Shown: one piece after another, positions 50,601-61,500 of the stretch
Numbering within the stretch: position 1 is the first letter of the stretch
Layout of the letters: every line of letters starts with the position of its first letter
Assembly: GCA_947095585.1 (NCBI GenBank)
Contig: OX352764.1
Location: 3,581,001 to 3,645,000 of the forward strand
DNA from: Nephrocerus scutellatus
Lineage: Eukaryota > Arthropoda > Insecta > Diptera > Pipunculidae
Reading direction: 5' to 3'
DNA: 64,000 nt
Position numbers and translations under genes: made by a program
Notes under the pieces: generated by a model
The model's input: only the letters and a program-made list of their open reading frames with translations
The model's database searches: none
What the model was told of the DNA's origin: nothing

Positions 50601-52992
50601 CTTTATTTAAACGCAGTTACAGAGGCTAGTATTTCTTCAAAAAAAAAGTCCTAAACGAAGTTTCTACCATTAGTATTAACAGAGCAATTTCCCTCAACAT
50701 GGGTCAGGGTATAACATTTGTATGATTGCCCCCGGCCCTGGGACCCACTTAAAAAATGTTATCAATCGGAGATACACATGTGCATACAATTTGAAGAAAA
50801 TCGGGTAAATTTTGTAAAATATTTGTATTGGATATTTTAATATAAAGTATTGTCATCGGAAATACAGATGTGTGCAAAATTTTAATAAAATCGGCCTTTA
50901 GGAAGTGGGTTAAAAATTTATCATAAAATCTGACCATCAACTTCATGGAAAAAACATTTGTATGGGAGCCCACCGACCCCGCCGCCGGTTCACTCTTAAA
51001 TTGTAATATTAAGTATAAAGTAATTTAATTTAATTAATTTAATAATTACCCTACAGGTAATCGTCACGGCAAAAATTTTGCAAAACGAGTTGCTTCAAAA
51101 GTGGCGAAACGTTAGTTGGCGCAAAAAGTTTCAATTCAAAAAATATAACGTCTATATAGTTGCCGCCCATACACTCTTTCCAAATTATAAACACAAAGGC
51201 AAACCATTAAATTGACAGCCGTCCACCGACATACGGGTCAGTAAGAAGCACTTATCAGGTGTTCAATAAATCTGGCATTGACGTTCGCGCAGAGAATGCA
51301 CACCAGCATACACTTAACAAGCGGAACTGGTGGGGGAGAGTCAGTAAAACGGATTCTTCCCACGACTCCCACACCATATGCAAGAAATATCAAATGCTGA
51401 CCAATAAGGAGCGGATTATTCCCAATGGAATAAAAGGATAGCTCGAAATGAAATGTGTCGTATTATCAGTGATTCAACCCTTAATGACTGCGAACGGCCA
51501 CACACCGCCAAATGAATATAGGTTAGGAATTCCCATATCACTTTTAGCCATTTATTTAATCTTTGCGATTTCGCAAATTGTATTTATGCAGCAGCATGGT
51601 CAAGTGGCAGAGCCTTTAAATCGGTCAATAATGGGTTGATATTAAGATCTGCACCATGGATAAAGCGAAGAATGATCACCGGTGGCGAGATGTTTCATTG
51701 TTTTCACTACGTGTGCGATGTGCGATGCTTACATACGGGGCGGCGGGTATCCTGATAACGCGTAATTGTACGTGATTTGCAAAATTGATTCAATTTACAG
51801 GAAATAAGTTATTCAGTAAAATTCCATACCACATGGTGGACATCCTTCCGCCCGACATTGGTATACTGAGCCTGATGTATATACTGCCAAAAGTAATACC
51901 TTCCTTCCGGAACTACATTGAATTCTCTCTCTCTATCTATCTATCTATCTACATAACAGTAAACAAAGTTCATTCGTCTATCGGTTCGTTGTAAGCAGGG
52001 GATAAACAATTGACAAAGGTATGTATTTGGGTCGTGCGCATTGTATCAGCGCGCTATATACTGTGAACGCTCTGTTTTTATTATACCGACCACATGCTGT
52101 GATGTGTAACCTATGAACTCTGACATTTCTGGAATCTTTGAAGGGCGAAAAGCCATGTTTGGAGCTATTAAAGGAAAATTTCACTTAACTTTTGGACAAT
52201 AAGGATTTCTTTTTGACATATTTGAATCCGGAATATGTGGCTACCTATAAGATCAGCAAGAGCTGAGAGTGAGGAGATAGTTGGGCACAGTAAACAGCAA
52301 AGTAAAGACGGACAAAACGACATATTAATAGGAGAATTCCCACGTAGAAGATAGATATTATTCTTGGTATATTTTTTATACATCTTTTTTTAGTTTTAGA
52401 TATCTACTAAGTCTTTTTTTTTGTACAGGCAGCTCCAATACTCACTTGGTTCATTATCGTTCTGCATGGGACTGGTCTCGCGTCCTGTTGCACTGTATAA
52501 TGTCAGAGCGAAATGTTTCGCCAGAAGAACGCCACCCTGTTGTGATCCGGCACAAACCCAAAAATCCGAACGACTCAATTCGCAAAGTTCTTTCCCGTTG
52601 GTGGGAAATCTCGCAATATCCGGTTCCGGATCTATTTGGAATTGCTTCGTTATCCATTTGACCCAACTGGCAATGTTATCGGCGGTCCATTCGTGTGGAT
52701 CTGTAGGCACCATCACCGGTGAAGATGGACTTTCTTCTTTGACTGCTTTGACGGTTTCGCTATCACCAACCACTCGATTACTACGATCATTTCTATGACA
52801 ATCACCCCCTCCACCGGTACTTGTACTTGTACTTGTGTCGCTATCACTGATTTCACTATCACTAATATAACTTATCTTACGGTTACTAGATGACATTGGT
52901 TGGGTGGTCAACATCTGCTTTTCCTCCTCTTCCATGTGGGTTTTAACTGTTTGCTCTGACGTCCTTTCTTTATTCGCATCATATTCATGCAT
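38698..52992 (-). CDS. Ets21C: ETS-domain transcription factor Ets21C, long isoform
   Basis: Exons 52992-52446, 41837-41600 and 39208-38698 join in phase to encode 431 residues. Exon 1 holds an acidic, Ser/Thr-rich start and a Pointed/SAM domain ([37 protein letters not shown]). Exons 2-3 encode the DNA-binding ETS domain: [56 protein letters not shown] then, across the splice, [21 protein letters not shown]. It includes the two recognition-helix arginines. The tail is rich in His, Ser, Pro and Gly. The factor binds GGAA sites and acts in stress and JNK-linked responses in Drosophila. The first ATG in frame after an upstream stop, at 52990-52992, is taken as start. The intron 41838-52445 is 10.6 kb and carries many repeats. 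Confidence 0.92.
39920..40830 (-). mobile_element. LINE family A copy in Ets21C intron
   Basis: A minus-strand copy runs from about 40830 (matching the start of the copy at 5220) through [20 protein letters not shown] near 40500, then RT pieces ([20 protein letters not shown] near 40210) to 39920. The middle is deleted. It is oriented with the gene. Confidence 0.8.
43338..45290 (+). mobile_element. RTE-type LINE with intact 619-codon reverse transcriptase ORF
   Basis: The ORF at 43353-45212 has no internal stop. It contains the RT thumb/finger regions in order: a [14 protein letters not shown] motif near residue 130, [15 protein letters not shown] near 190, [11 protein letters not shown] at about 255, [11 protein letters not shown] near 313 and the catalytic YADD at residues 357-360. 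The C-terminal region ends [17 protein letters not shown] and [14 protein letters not shown], typical of RTE elements. The apurinic endonuclease that should precede RT is absent, so the insertion is 5' truncated. The open frame marks it as the youngest LINE here. It lies in the Ets21C intron, opposite to the gene. I do not read it as a host gene. Confidence 0.88.
45826..46795 (+). repeat. C-rich, G-poor degenerate tandem repeat
   Basis: Almost 1 kb is built from variants of ctcaagacccc and cttaagaccc, spaced irregularly at roughly 10-20 bases. The plus strand is nearly free of G apart from the recurring aaga word, giving extreme strand asymmetry. It lies in the Ets21C intron, so the transcript carries the G-rich complement. 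No open reading frame of interest. Confidence 0.85.
47296..47660. repeat. dispersed repeat J, copy 1
   Basis: Contains two internal phrases of the type atcggagatacacatgtg followed by a gtttgaataaaat stretch, ending in cacgcgaagttaatatagag. Related copies are at 50690-51000 and 57085-57260. The repeated inner phrase suggests an element built of sub-repeats. No protein recognised. Confidence 0.6.
48444..48636 (-). CDS. Ets21C: alternative first coding exon of Ets21C (short isoform)
   Basis: The frame starts [20 protein letters not shown] at 48636 and continues through a His-rich run ([10 protein letters not shown]) to RPMIYN, where a GT donor follows in phase 1. That is exactly the phase needed by the ETS exon ending at 41837. 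Joined there it gives a 313-residue protein without the Pointed domain. The splice makes an Asp codon before PYQLL, as in most ETS proteins, whereas the long isoform makes Asn. The donor (gtttgt) is weak. Exon status rests on phase, open frame and residue fit. Confidence 0.7.
48840..50250. other. intronic region, no gene assigned
   Basis: Part of the Ets21C intron upstream of the short-isoform exon, so it may hold that isoform's promoter on the minus strand. A (ggc)n run lies at about 49131-49150. Frames at 49179-49624 are open but unrecognised. Confidence 0.35.
50250..50550 (-). mobile_element. Jockey-like LINE RT fragment
   Basis: The minus strand reads [20 protein letters not shown] near 50500, the conserved RT motif with the first catalytic Asp. 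It continues as a frameshifted RT (pieces with [13 protein letters not shown] sequence near 50300). No other domains. Confidence 0.7.
50690..51000. repeat. dispersed repeat J, copy 2
   Basis: Shares atcggagatacacatgtg, gtcatcggaaatacagatg and gaagtgggttaaaaatttatc with copy 1 at 47296-47660. Confidence 0.6.
51925..51952 (+). repeat. CTAT microsatellite
   Basis: A short ctctctctatctatctatct run, about 28 bases. Confidence 0.8.
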
Positions 52993-54549
52993 TGGAAACA
53001 CTGACTTTGATTCTTTAAAATTCGAATAAGGAATTTACACCAATCGAGAATAAATCAAATTTATCGGCTTAGCGTTGGCCGTCAGGAACTTGGACATGCG
53101 GCATCCTATTGATGATCCGCATCTTCCGATCGAAAACCGAAATGAAATCCCGGCGGTCGGCGATCAGTCACGAGAAAAATCACTACCGGTAAGCGCCGGC
53201 GTGTCGTCGCTAATGTATTTTTTGGCCAAAGCGAAAGCCAGCGGCGAAGTCCGGTTTCATTAACAATTTCCTTTCTTTCGTTAGCATGAAAATGTAGAAA
53301 ATGATTCACAAATCTAGGTATTCGGAGAAATGCCTACGAAGCGGCAATGAATGAATGATTCATTCATTCACGCTCTTGGTCACTTATCACTTTTATATCG
53401 CGCTATTAAATATTAATAAGTAACGATGCGCACACACAACAAGAACAAAAAATATCAGTTATTATTGCCAGTGTGCAGAAATAATATCACGAGACTTTAA
53501 ACACAGGTTAGTTAAACTTTTATACACAATCGGTTGAGACTCTTTTTTTAAAATCGTAATTGTTTAACGTTTTTTTAACCGACCAACTGCGTCTTGACGT
53601 CCTTGTGGACACAACCGAGGACAATGCAAAAATGATGATTCGATCGCAAAAGCGACCGTCCAATTTGCCAGTTTAGCACCGTCGTATATTGGAATGCTCG
53701 CGATCGTATGCGAGAAATATCAAAAGAGAAAAAGCGATGAGTAAGAGAAGAGCTTTTTTGAATTGCCCACCAACGATAACCGGAAACTATGTGAGGCTCT
53801 TAAAACCATAATAAATTACGATGATTTAGTTAATTTAACAAATTGAATTTATAAAAATGGTTAGTAAACAAAGTTTTTATTTTTTTTTAGAAAATTCCTT
53901 ATTAGAGATATTCAGAGATAGAAAAACAAGAGTGTGGCATGCGAAAAAAATCTAAAAAAAATTTTAACGAGAGTATAGTGCGAGAGTAACAAAATAAGTT
54001 GATTAATAAAAATTGCATGAGACACATTTGAACAATTTTTTCATTTGACTCCCGCTCTTGCTTTTGCATGAAATTGGAGTATTTTGAATGAAATTCCTTT
54101 GGTACGATTTGTAATTATATATTTATATATAGTTGTAGTGGGTTGGTGTGATAATCTGAGAAAAACCTTGAACATATGACTTCCAGTCTGGTTATGTCCT
54201 GTAAGTAAACCGACCATGCTCCGACAGTTCCTTCTGGATATTCCCAAAACGAACCTAGCGGTGTTTTTGTTCGCCTATCCACAAAGCGCTTAGTAGTTCT
54301 ACATGTATTTATGAAGCTCAAACATTGTTCCTGTTCGGCTTCATCCTTGTATCTTTTTAGAGACAGCCCAGTTGGTAACTTGTAAAATAGCAAATATTTC
54401 TGTTTGAAAAACAGTTGGCCCTTTTTCAATTGCGAATGCTTCCTTAAAATTCTCACCTAGGAACCATCATGCACCAGTTTCATCATTGGTAAGGGAACCG
54501 TCAGATTAGAATATGGATTCGAATTCCCTAAGGATCTAAGTTTTTCCTG
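52993..54549. promoter_or_regulatory. 5' flank of Ets21C long isoform
   Basis: Presumed promoter and 5' UTR of the Pointed-domain isoform on the minus strand. A gaatgaatgattcattcattc palindrome lies near 53346. The minus-strand frame at 54115-54456 is open but not recognised; it may be the tail of the LINE to its right. Confidence 0.4.
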
Positions 54550-55340
54550 CTAGTGTATTGTATTATTTATATCCTCTTTTAACATACGAAATGGTACAGT
54601 ACTTTCCACAGGCATCAGAAGTGTAGGAATTCGTTCCGAAACCTTTTGGAATATGTTTCCATGCCACCTCTTATGCTCATAATGCCAGACCTCATTCTTG
54701 CGAAGTCGACATATAGCTTTTACCGCTTCCATCTGAATTACTATATCCATCAGATGTGGCAGATGTAGTAGTGTATTGAGAGCATCTGCCGATGTAGAGC
54801 GCATTGCGCCCGTTATTCCCAGGCAAACGTTCATTTGCAATTTGCTTAATGTCCTCTTAGCCATTTTCAGACAAGTTCTTGGCCACCAAACTACTGCCGC
54901 ATAGTTGAGAAGGGTCTGATTATCATTAAGTACAACCAACCAGTGTACCATTTTCGGACTCAGTGATTAACCAAATGCTCTTTTACATTCAATAAAGGTA
55001 AACTGAGCTTTCGATATTCTTGATTCCAGGTGAATCTTCCACATCATCTTGCAATCTAGAATTACTCCTAGATATTTGACTTCCGCGGAGATTGGTAAAG
55101 TGAAAACATTTAGTACAGGTGGAATAAGACCATCGAATAAACGCTTATGAGTAAATAAAACTGCAGTAGTTTTACTCGGATTTACCGATAGTCTACTTCT
55201 GCTACACCAATTATCCAACCGATTCAGAGCAGTCTGTAGATCTATTCAGGCGGCCCTGAGGGATTTATTGGATGAAATAAGACATACATCGTCCGCATAA
55301 GCTTGTATGTGTATATCTAATACTAATACTTTGAAACAGA
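54550..55340 (-). mobile_element. LINE RT remnant, R1/I-like, family D
   Basis: Leftward from 55340: YADDVCLISS near 55290, NWCSRSRLSVNPSKTTAVLF at 55210, VKYLGVILDCKMMWKIHLES near 55060, then NYAAVVWWPRTCLKMAKRTL near 54890 and CLGITGAMRSTSADALNTLL. These are the RT-to-C-terminal landmarks of R1/I-type LINEs. The 5' part is missing and frames shift near 54960. Confidence 0.78.
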
Positions 55341-57084
55341 ACCGACCTCAAAAACTGATAATTTGGCAGTTATTACCAAATAGTACAATGTAAAAATAAA
55401 AAGACTGTGTCACATATGACGTGTGGCGTGTGGCACAACAAACTTTTATGTATAGATCGACAATACCCTTTATTAACTTTCAACTTGGTTCTTGCTCTTG
55501 TTTGCGTTCGTTCATTCACTATCATTAGTTATCAATTCTCGCATGAGCTAAATTCAAGTTTACTTCATTGGACTCACGCTCTCGCATGAAATTACAGTGT
55601 TATGAATGAAATACCTTTCGTTCGTTCTCTCGTTTCCTTTGTAAAAACGTTTGTGTTTACATCTTAGAATTTATAACGCAACTGTATTACTGGGCTACTA
55701 TACAAATTAATAAATTCAAGATTTGATCGTTGAGATCAGATTGATCACCATGTGACGATGACTCACACGTCTCTTAAGAGAAAAACTTGTTCGATTACGT
55801 AGGAAGCATGCGGAGATTCCCAAATATTAACGTTCAACTTTATGGCACTTGCTCTTGTTTGTGTCCGTTCCGTTCATTCATAGTATAGTATTTATCTATC
55901 GTGTGTCGTCGCGTCGTTTTTCTTGGTAAATGGGCGCCGCTCTAAGCCTATAAGTAATTTTGCTTGCGAAAACAAATTTACATGGAAATTTGGAATATTT
56001 GGCAGAATTGTTCGTCTCGTGTGGTACCTACCTATATTATGATATTGTGATTCTTAACATTGATTCAAATGTATTCTACGAAAGACAAATAATTGAATGA
56101 CGTGGCCACAATTTAATAACAATGATTCACCACCAGCGTGCAAAGCAAAACAATAATGTGCATTCATTATTTTATCACTGACGTAGCAACACGATCGCAA
56201 CAAAATAGTGATGTTAGCAGTAGTCTCTTAAAGTAAAATTCATTCATAAAATCACACACCTTGCGAACGTGTAGCGTCGTTAAGTGTAATGATGACGGTT
56301 ACAATTTTCTTTCTTTTTGTGACGTTTGCAATCAAAGTAGGTAGGCACAAGTATTTTAGAATCGATAAAAAATTAAGTTACATACTTATAAGCAGTGATC
56401 AAGTGTTCATGTTTGTGGATATGCGGATTTAAAATTATGTTCATTGTAGAAAAAGTGAAAACAACTCTTAGTAACAAACTAAACTTGTCACCAAGAAGAG
56501 CAACTTATACGAGTAATTCAGCTTTGTTGAACTTCTATTTAACAGAATGCAGAAGTGAATACAATTTGCAGTGATATTGACTGAATGCGGTTGGTAATAA
56601 ATTTTTATCCCATAACAACTTTTTTGCATAAACTCGTATGCGATTGTACTATTCACAGTTGAATTGTTTGACAGAACAAAAAAAAAGAAACAAAACTTTT
56701 CCTGCTTGGTATTTCTCATGTAAAAGAATTGGAATTGGAATTCGATTTAGGTCAAAATAATCGAAAGGAATTCTTTTTGAGAAGAGGATTTTATATAACT
56801 TATAAAGATGGCATCATCTAGCCTTAAAATAATTTGCATGTCAAGTATGAAAAATAATTTTTTTATTTTTAATTCCCAATTTCCGCGAGAATTTGCAAAT
56901 AAGAATTGAACAGATGGGTTTGCTATTGAAATGGTCAAAAATAAAACGCCTAATATTATTGCAAAACACTGTCGTTCCCTTCTTAAAAAAAATTCAATAA
57001 ACTAAGTGCTTACGTTAAGTACATATTGACAAACTTTTGCGTTAAAATAAAATTTAAAAAAAATAACTAAAAAAAAGTTAAATT
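55341..57084. other. no gene seen
   Basis: AT-rich DNA. Phrases near 55560-55625 (catgaaattacagtgttatg and tgaatgaaatacctttcgtt) resemble 54040-54106 on the other side of the LINE remnant. A cttgctcttgtttg phrase repeats near 55490 and 55850. No coding signal. Confidence 0.35.
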
Positions 57085-57260
57085 ACAATTCTTCCTGTAA
57101 ATTCTCTAATAGGAATGTGTGTTTGAATAAAATCGAGTTAATTTGAAAAAAAAAATTAATATGTGATCCTTCATTCACTTCCAATTTTTTATAAATAGTG
57201 TTGCAACATTCCGCAACAAACCACAAGCACACGGACACCCGAAGCTAATATTGAGAATTT
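57085..57260. repeat. dispersed repeat J, copy 3 (partial)
   Basis: Carries the gtttgaataaaatcgagtta phrase and ends cacccgaagctaatattgag, matching the 3' end of copy 1. The middle is deleted. Confidence 0.5.
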
Positions 57261-57436
57261 AATTACATCTGTCCTAGAAGCTACTTGGAATTACATGCGA
57301 ATGTACTAGTCAGGTCAATTTTGGTAGTTAAAAGCGTTCCCGTACTTTTTTGAGATTTTACATCTCTTTGAGAGAAATGTTTTCAAATGTGGTTGGGCGG
57401 ATTTTTTTCATTTAGAAAGTGTAAAAGTAGATACAT

Positions 57437-57560
57437 TGGCGAGCGAAGCTAACAATCAGGGCAAATTAATTTTTTCAGCGTTTGTTTGTTTGTTGTGTCA
57501 TATATCTCGACTTCTACCATTAAAAATTTGATGAGAGTTGTTTTAAAACAATTATTTAGA
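57437..57560 (+). repeat. dispersed repeat F, partial copy
   Basis: The phrases gcgagcgaagctaacaatca and atatctcgacttctacca, then gttttaaaacaatta, are the reverse complement of 11120-11270. The GC-rich palindromic part is absent here. Confidence 0.6.
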
Positions 57561-58553
57561 GCTCAGATTTCGATGGACTAATTTTGAGATCTTTTTATTA
57601 ATTGGAGTAGTCTTAAGAGAAAAAATATATAACACGAAGTTTTTCGATAAACTCTTAATTAAGTCTTTAGACTGAATTACAACTATCCATGTGGCGAACT
57701 GTTCTATATTTATCTAAAATCAAATATTTTATTAATAACGGAATTAAATCTTAAATTTAATGTGTTAATTTCCTACTTAATTTTTTGATATTGTTGTCAA
57801 CATACAAGATTTTCAAATTTAGAATAAAAAGTGATTTTCAAAATTATGCATGTTCCCCCAGCGACAATGTTGGTGCAGCGAACGTTGGTCGATGAACAAT
57901 ACCATAGAACCCACAATATTCACGCCATAACTCACGACCTGACCACCATGAAATATTTTTTAGATGTGACTAAATTACATTAGAAGATGGATATGTTGGC
58001 GCAACATAAGAAAAAATCGAAATTTACAATTCAACCGAACTTGTTGAACGAAAAACGAGTTATACGTGCACTTAACTCACGAGGACAACATGCCAACATG
58101 TCCAACGACGGTCTTCATCTTTTAAAACATAAATTAGATTTATTTGGAATGGAATGTTATTTTTAACTAGAAATATTATGTAAATTATTTTTTGTATTTA
58201 GTTAAATTCTTTTTTAGTTTATAGAATATATTGTAAAATTACCAAAGTAAAACAGCTTACTACTCGACTGATTAGGATTTTCCAAAAAAAAATTTCCCTT
58301 TGGTTTTTCTATTGTGAATGCTCCTCGCCTACGAATAATGACATCAGAAACCACTTTTAAAATAAACAAGATAACAAATCAGCTGTTTGCACTTGGTAAG
58401 CAAAAAAAATGTGGTGTGGATTTGTCATCGCTCAACCGTCACGCTCACGTCATTTGTTCATTTCAATTTCAACGAAGTGTGGTTACTAGTGTAATGAAAA
58501 TTCTTTGCTCATTCGGTAGATTTTTTTTTCAGTAAAACACGGTTCTTTTTGTA
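57561..58553. promoter_or_regulatory. 5' flank of the CEBPZOS-like gene
   Basis: AT-rich intergenic DNA before the ATG at 58554. No promoter element stands out. Nothing else recognised. Confidence 0.35.
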
Positions 58554-61500
58554 ATGTTGCCGAAAACGCCTAAATCAGACGTCATTAAATTAATCAAAGG
58601 AGGAGCAAAAATACTTTTTGTCGTTGAGGCTGTTGCATTTGCAGCATCTTATTTTGTTTACTACCGCATGAACACCGATCGAGGTTAGTATACGGAAAAA
58701 GCTGAGTGAGCAAGTGATGATGAATCTATAGTGTGGTTTTGTCAAATTTAGTTTAAAATAATAAGTTTTTAGTTTTAAAAGTAGCTAATATTTTCTATTT
58801 CGTTGAGTGTAAGTTGTTTTTTGTAAAATTTCTGGTTTCCTTCGATTAATTTCCATGAAAATCTTTGTCGTTTTGACAGCTGGTGATTGTCCTCTGCAAC
58901 AGCTATAGCTATCGCTATAGTTATAAAGTCGTATTGCCAACATGAATATTTGTCGTGTACGTGAATTGGGTACCCTACACCGAGAATGTAAAATTAATTT
59001 TTCATTAAAAATCTGGCGCATATTGAATTATTTGGCTGTCAAGTTCGGTTTCTCTTAAAAACCAATCTACGGGGATAACCCCTCTTTTCACTAACTACAA
59101 CAACACACCTTTCGTGTTCGATTTACCCTGCTCTCATAATAAAAAACTTAGTACTTAAGACTTACAAGATTGTATGGATTTTTAACATAACGAGTAAAAA
59201 TTGTAGTTTTGTCAAAACTAAAATCTATACAATCCTGTAAGTATTAAGTTTTTCATTGTGATAATGTGAAAAATCTGAGCTCGAGCTAGAAAAAATATCA
59301 ATATAGTTAATTTCCCTTCTACGAATTTCGTCAATTTTTACTGCATATATGTCTGTGAGTAAATGTCAACAAACTGTCAAAAACAAATTTATTGACATTC
59401 GTTTGATTTTTTCCTTCTTTGACAAAGGGCACTAATTTTTTAGCGCCAAGCGAAAAAAAATGTACCCTTGCACGTTTTGTATATGTGTTAATGTCGAAAT
59501 AGTCGCACAAATTCCTCGATGACTATGAGAATGAAAACAGAAATAAACTGGTATATATCAGCTTCTACTAGGCAGTACAGGCAGGCAGTACAGTACTTCT
59601 TTTATAACAATTGCTTAGCGCTCGGCTTGGGATGACGTAATTTGTGATGCGTGTGACGCGTGACGTCGGCGTGTGGCGCGTGTTATATATCAAAATCGAA
59701 AAATACAAAACAAGTGAACTGGCTCTTTTTGTATTTGTGGTTGCTGTCACTTATCAAAAGTCAAAAAGGCAGCACATTCAAAACCTTCTCTATAGAAAGC
59801 CCAACTGTTCCGATCGTACACAAATACTATCCAAAACGTATTTGTATTAGTAATCAACTAAAGAGCAAAATCCATATAAAATTTGTCTGTTTCCCACTAC
59901 CACATCTTACGTTTCTCGCTCTTTGCGACTACTTATTTTTTGTACACTGTATTCACATTCAAAAATACAGACGCGTTTTGGATTGGTTTACAGCATTAGT
60001 ATGCATTGAGTTGGGCTTTCTATAGAGAAGGTTTTGAGCACATTGACTGTTTTTTGTTGGTGTGTGTAGATAGAGGGCAATGTCTTCGTACTTTGCGACT
60101 CTAAAAGGGCTACTGGTACTTAGAATGTCTAGCATGGGGCTGTCTTCGTATTCAGTAGCCTATTCGTACACAGGTCTGTGATGTGCCTGGGATATTTTCT
60201 ACCCTTGGCGGCCTAGGATAGTACGGTATCCTAGTCACACATGATTGGGTTCGAGATTCCGGACGATGTGCTGCCAAGGCTGTGAACTGAGTCCCTTGAT
60301 GTCAGATCTCACCAAGGTCGCGTTGGTACTACGGGAGTTAGCTTTACTCACAGATAAGGTTGATTTCCTTGGAGGTAAGCTGAGTCTCGGCCAACTTTTG
60401 GTTGAGGACCCAGTTTCGTTCTGGGCTTGACCTACGTAGTGGCTAGGTAGTTTACTACCCAAATGCGGGTAGAGCGCTAGCATGGAGGCAGGCTGACTTT
60501 ACCAAGATCTTTGGAGCATCAGTTTACGTCCTTGATGTTACCGGTGCGATGATGTGCTCATTGTAGAGTTGCACATCTCAACCGGTTGTCGTAAACCGAA
60601 GATCGGCAAGGATTTAGATAGGTCCTGCTCTAACCGTTGAGTTAATACTGGCACATCTTTCTTGATGGACGTTGATTGTCGTATAGCTAATCCGCGTGCG
60701 AAATCAATCTAACGAGCACGATGAGCACTTTTCTGCGATAATGTACGCTATTTTTCAAACGACCAAAAACGGTTTTTCTGCAAAACCAGTTATACGCAAT
60801 GCAAAATTACTCTGTGAATGTGTGTTCGCTGTGACTGCAGTAAATAACAAAAGTAGTTTATATGTTAACTCACTAGTGTGTATAACGGCTACTTTCGAGG
60901 CAGTCACTTTCGTCTATGGGCGCGTGAAAATAATATTAGCCGTATTTTATTTGCCGAGGAACAACAACAATTGCACTGTCCTTCTTCTTCTTCTTTGGAA
61001 TTTTGAAAACCTGCTGTTTGGTTGGTTTTTGCTGGTTTTGACATTCGAATTCCGAACTCGCTCGGCAAATAAAATGCAGCTATTAAAACATTCATCTATC
61101 ATCAGCTATATTTTAGCTCAGCAATAACAACTGTCAAAGTCACCTGACAAAGTGAGGAGAGATAACGAATCCAAAAAAATTTAGTCTAAAAAAATCAGAG
61201 ACATTATATTAGCCCTCAGTAAAGAATCATGTCCCATTTAATTAAATGAGGGATCCATATAATAGGAAACAACTAATAGATGTGTTTAATATTTTTATGG
61301 AGATACACTGTTAAGTTGATCTATAACTACCTATTATAGCTCGTAAATTCCATCTCTTTCTCCGGCTGACTTTAAATTTATCAGGTTGTTTGCTGTTATT
61401 GCTTTTGGGTGTCGGCCTGTCGGCAAGTTGGCACTGAGCAGCGCAAGAATGCAGAAGGGGTTTACTTTAAGTTTTCTTTTAATTGCATTCAGTATTCTTT

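Noticed and set aside
51586..51656. tRNA-like stretch (gcagcatggtcaagtggcag with later ggttgat)
   Set aside because: The acceptor arms do not pair and there is no GGTTCRA T-arm. A decayed tRNA-derived SINE is possible but unsupported.
54115..54456. 113-codon minus-strand frame downstream of LINE D
   Set aside because: Starts with GTG rather than ATG and has no recognisable motif; may be LINE tail sequence.
60235..60483. 82-codon minus-strand frame in the GC-rich block
   Set aside because: Low-complexity Ser/Leu/Pro product typical of GC-rich noise, no homology recognised.
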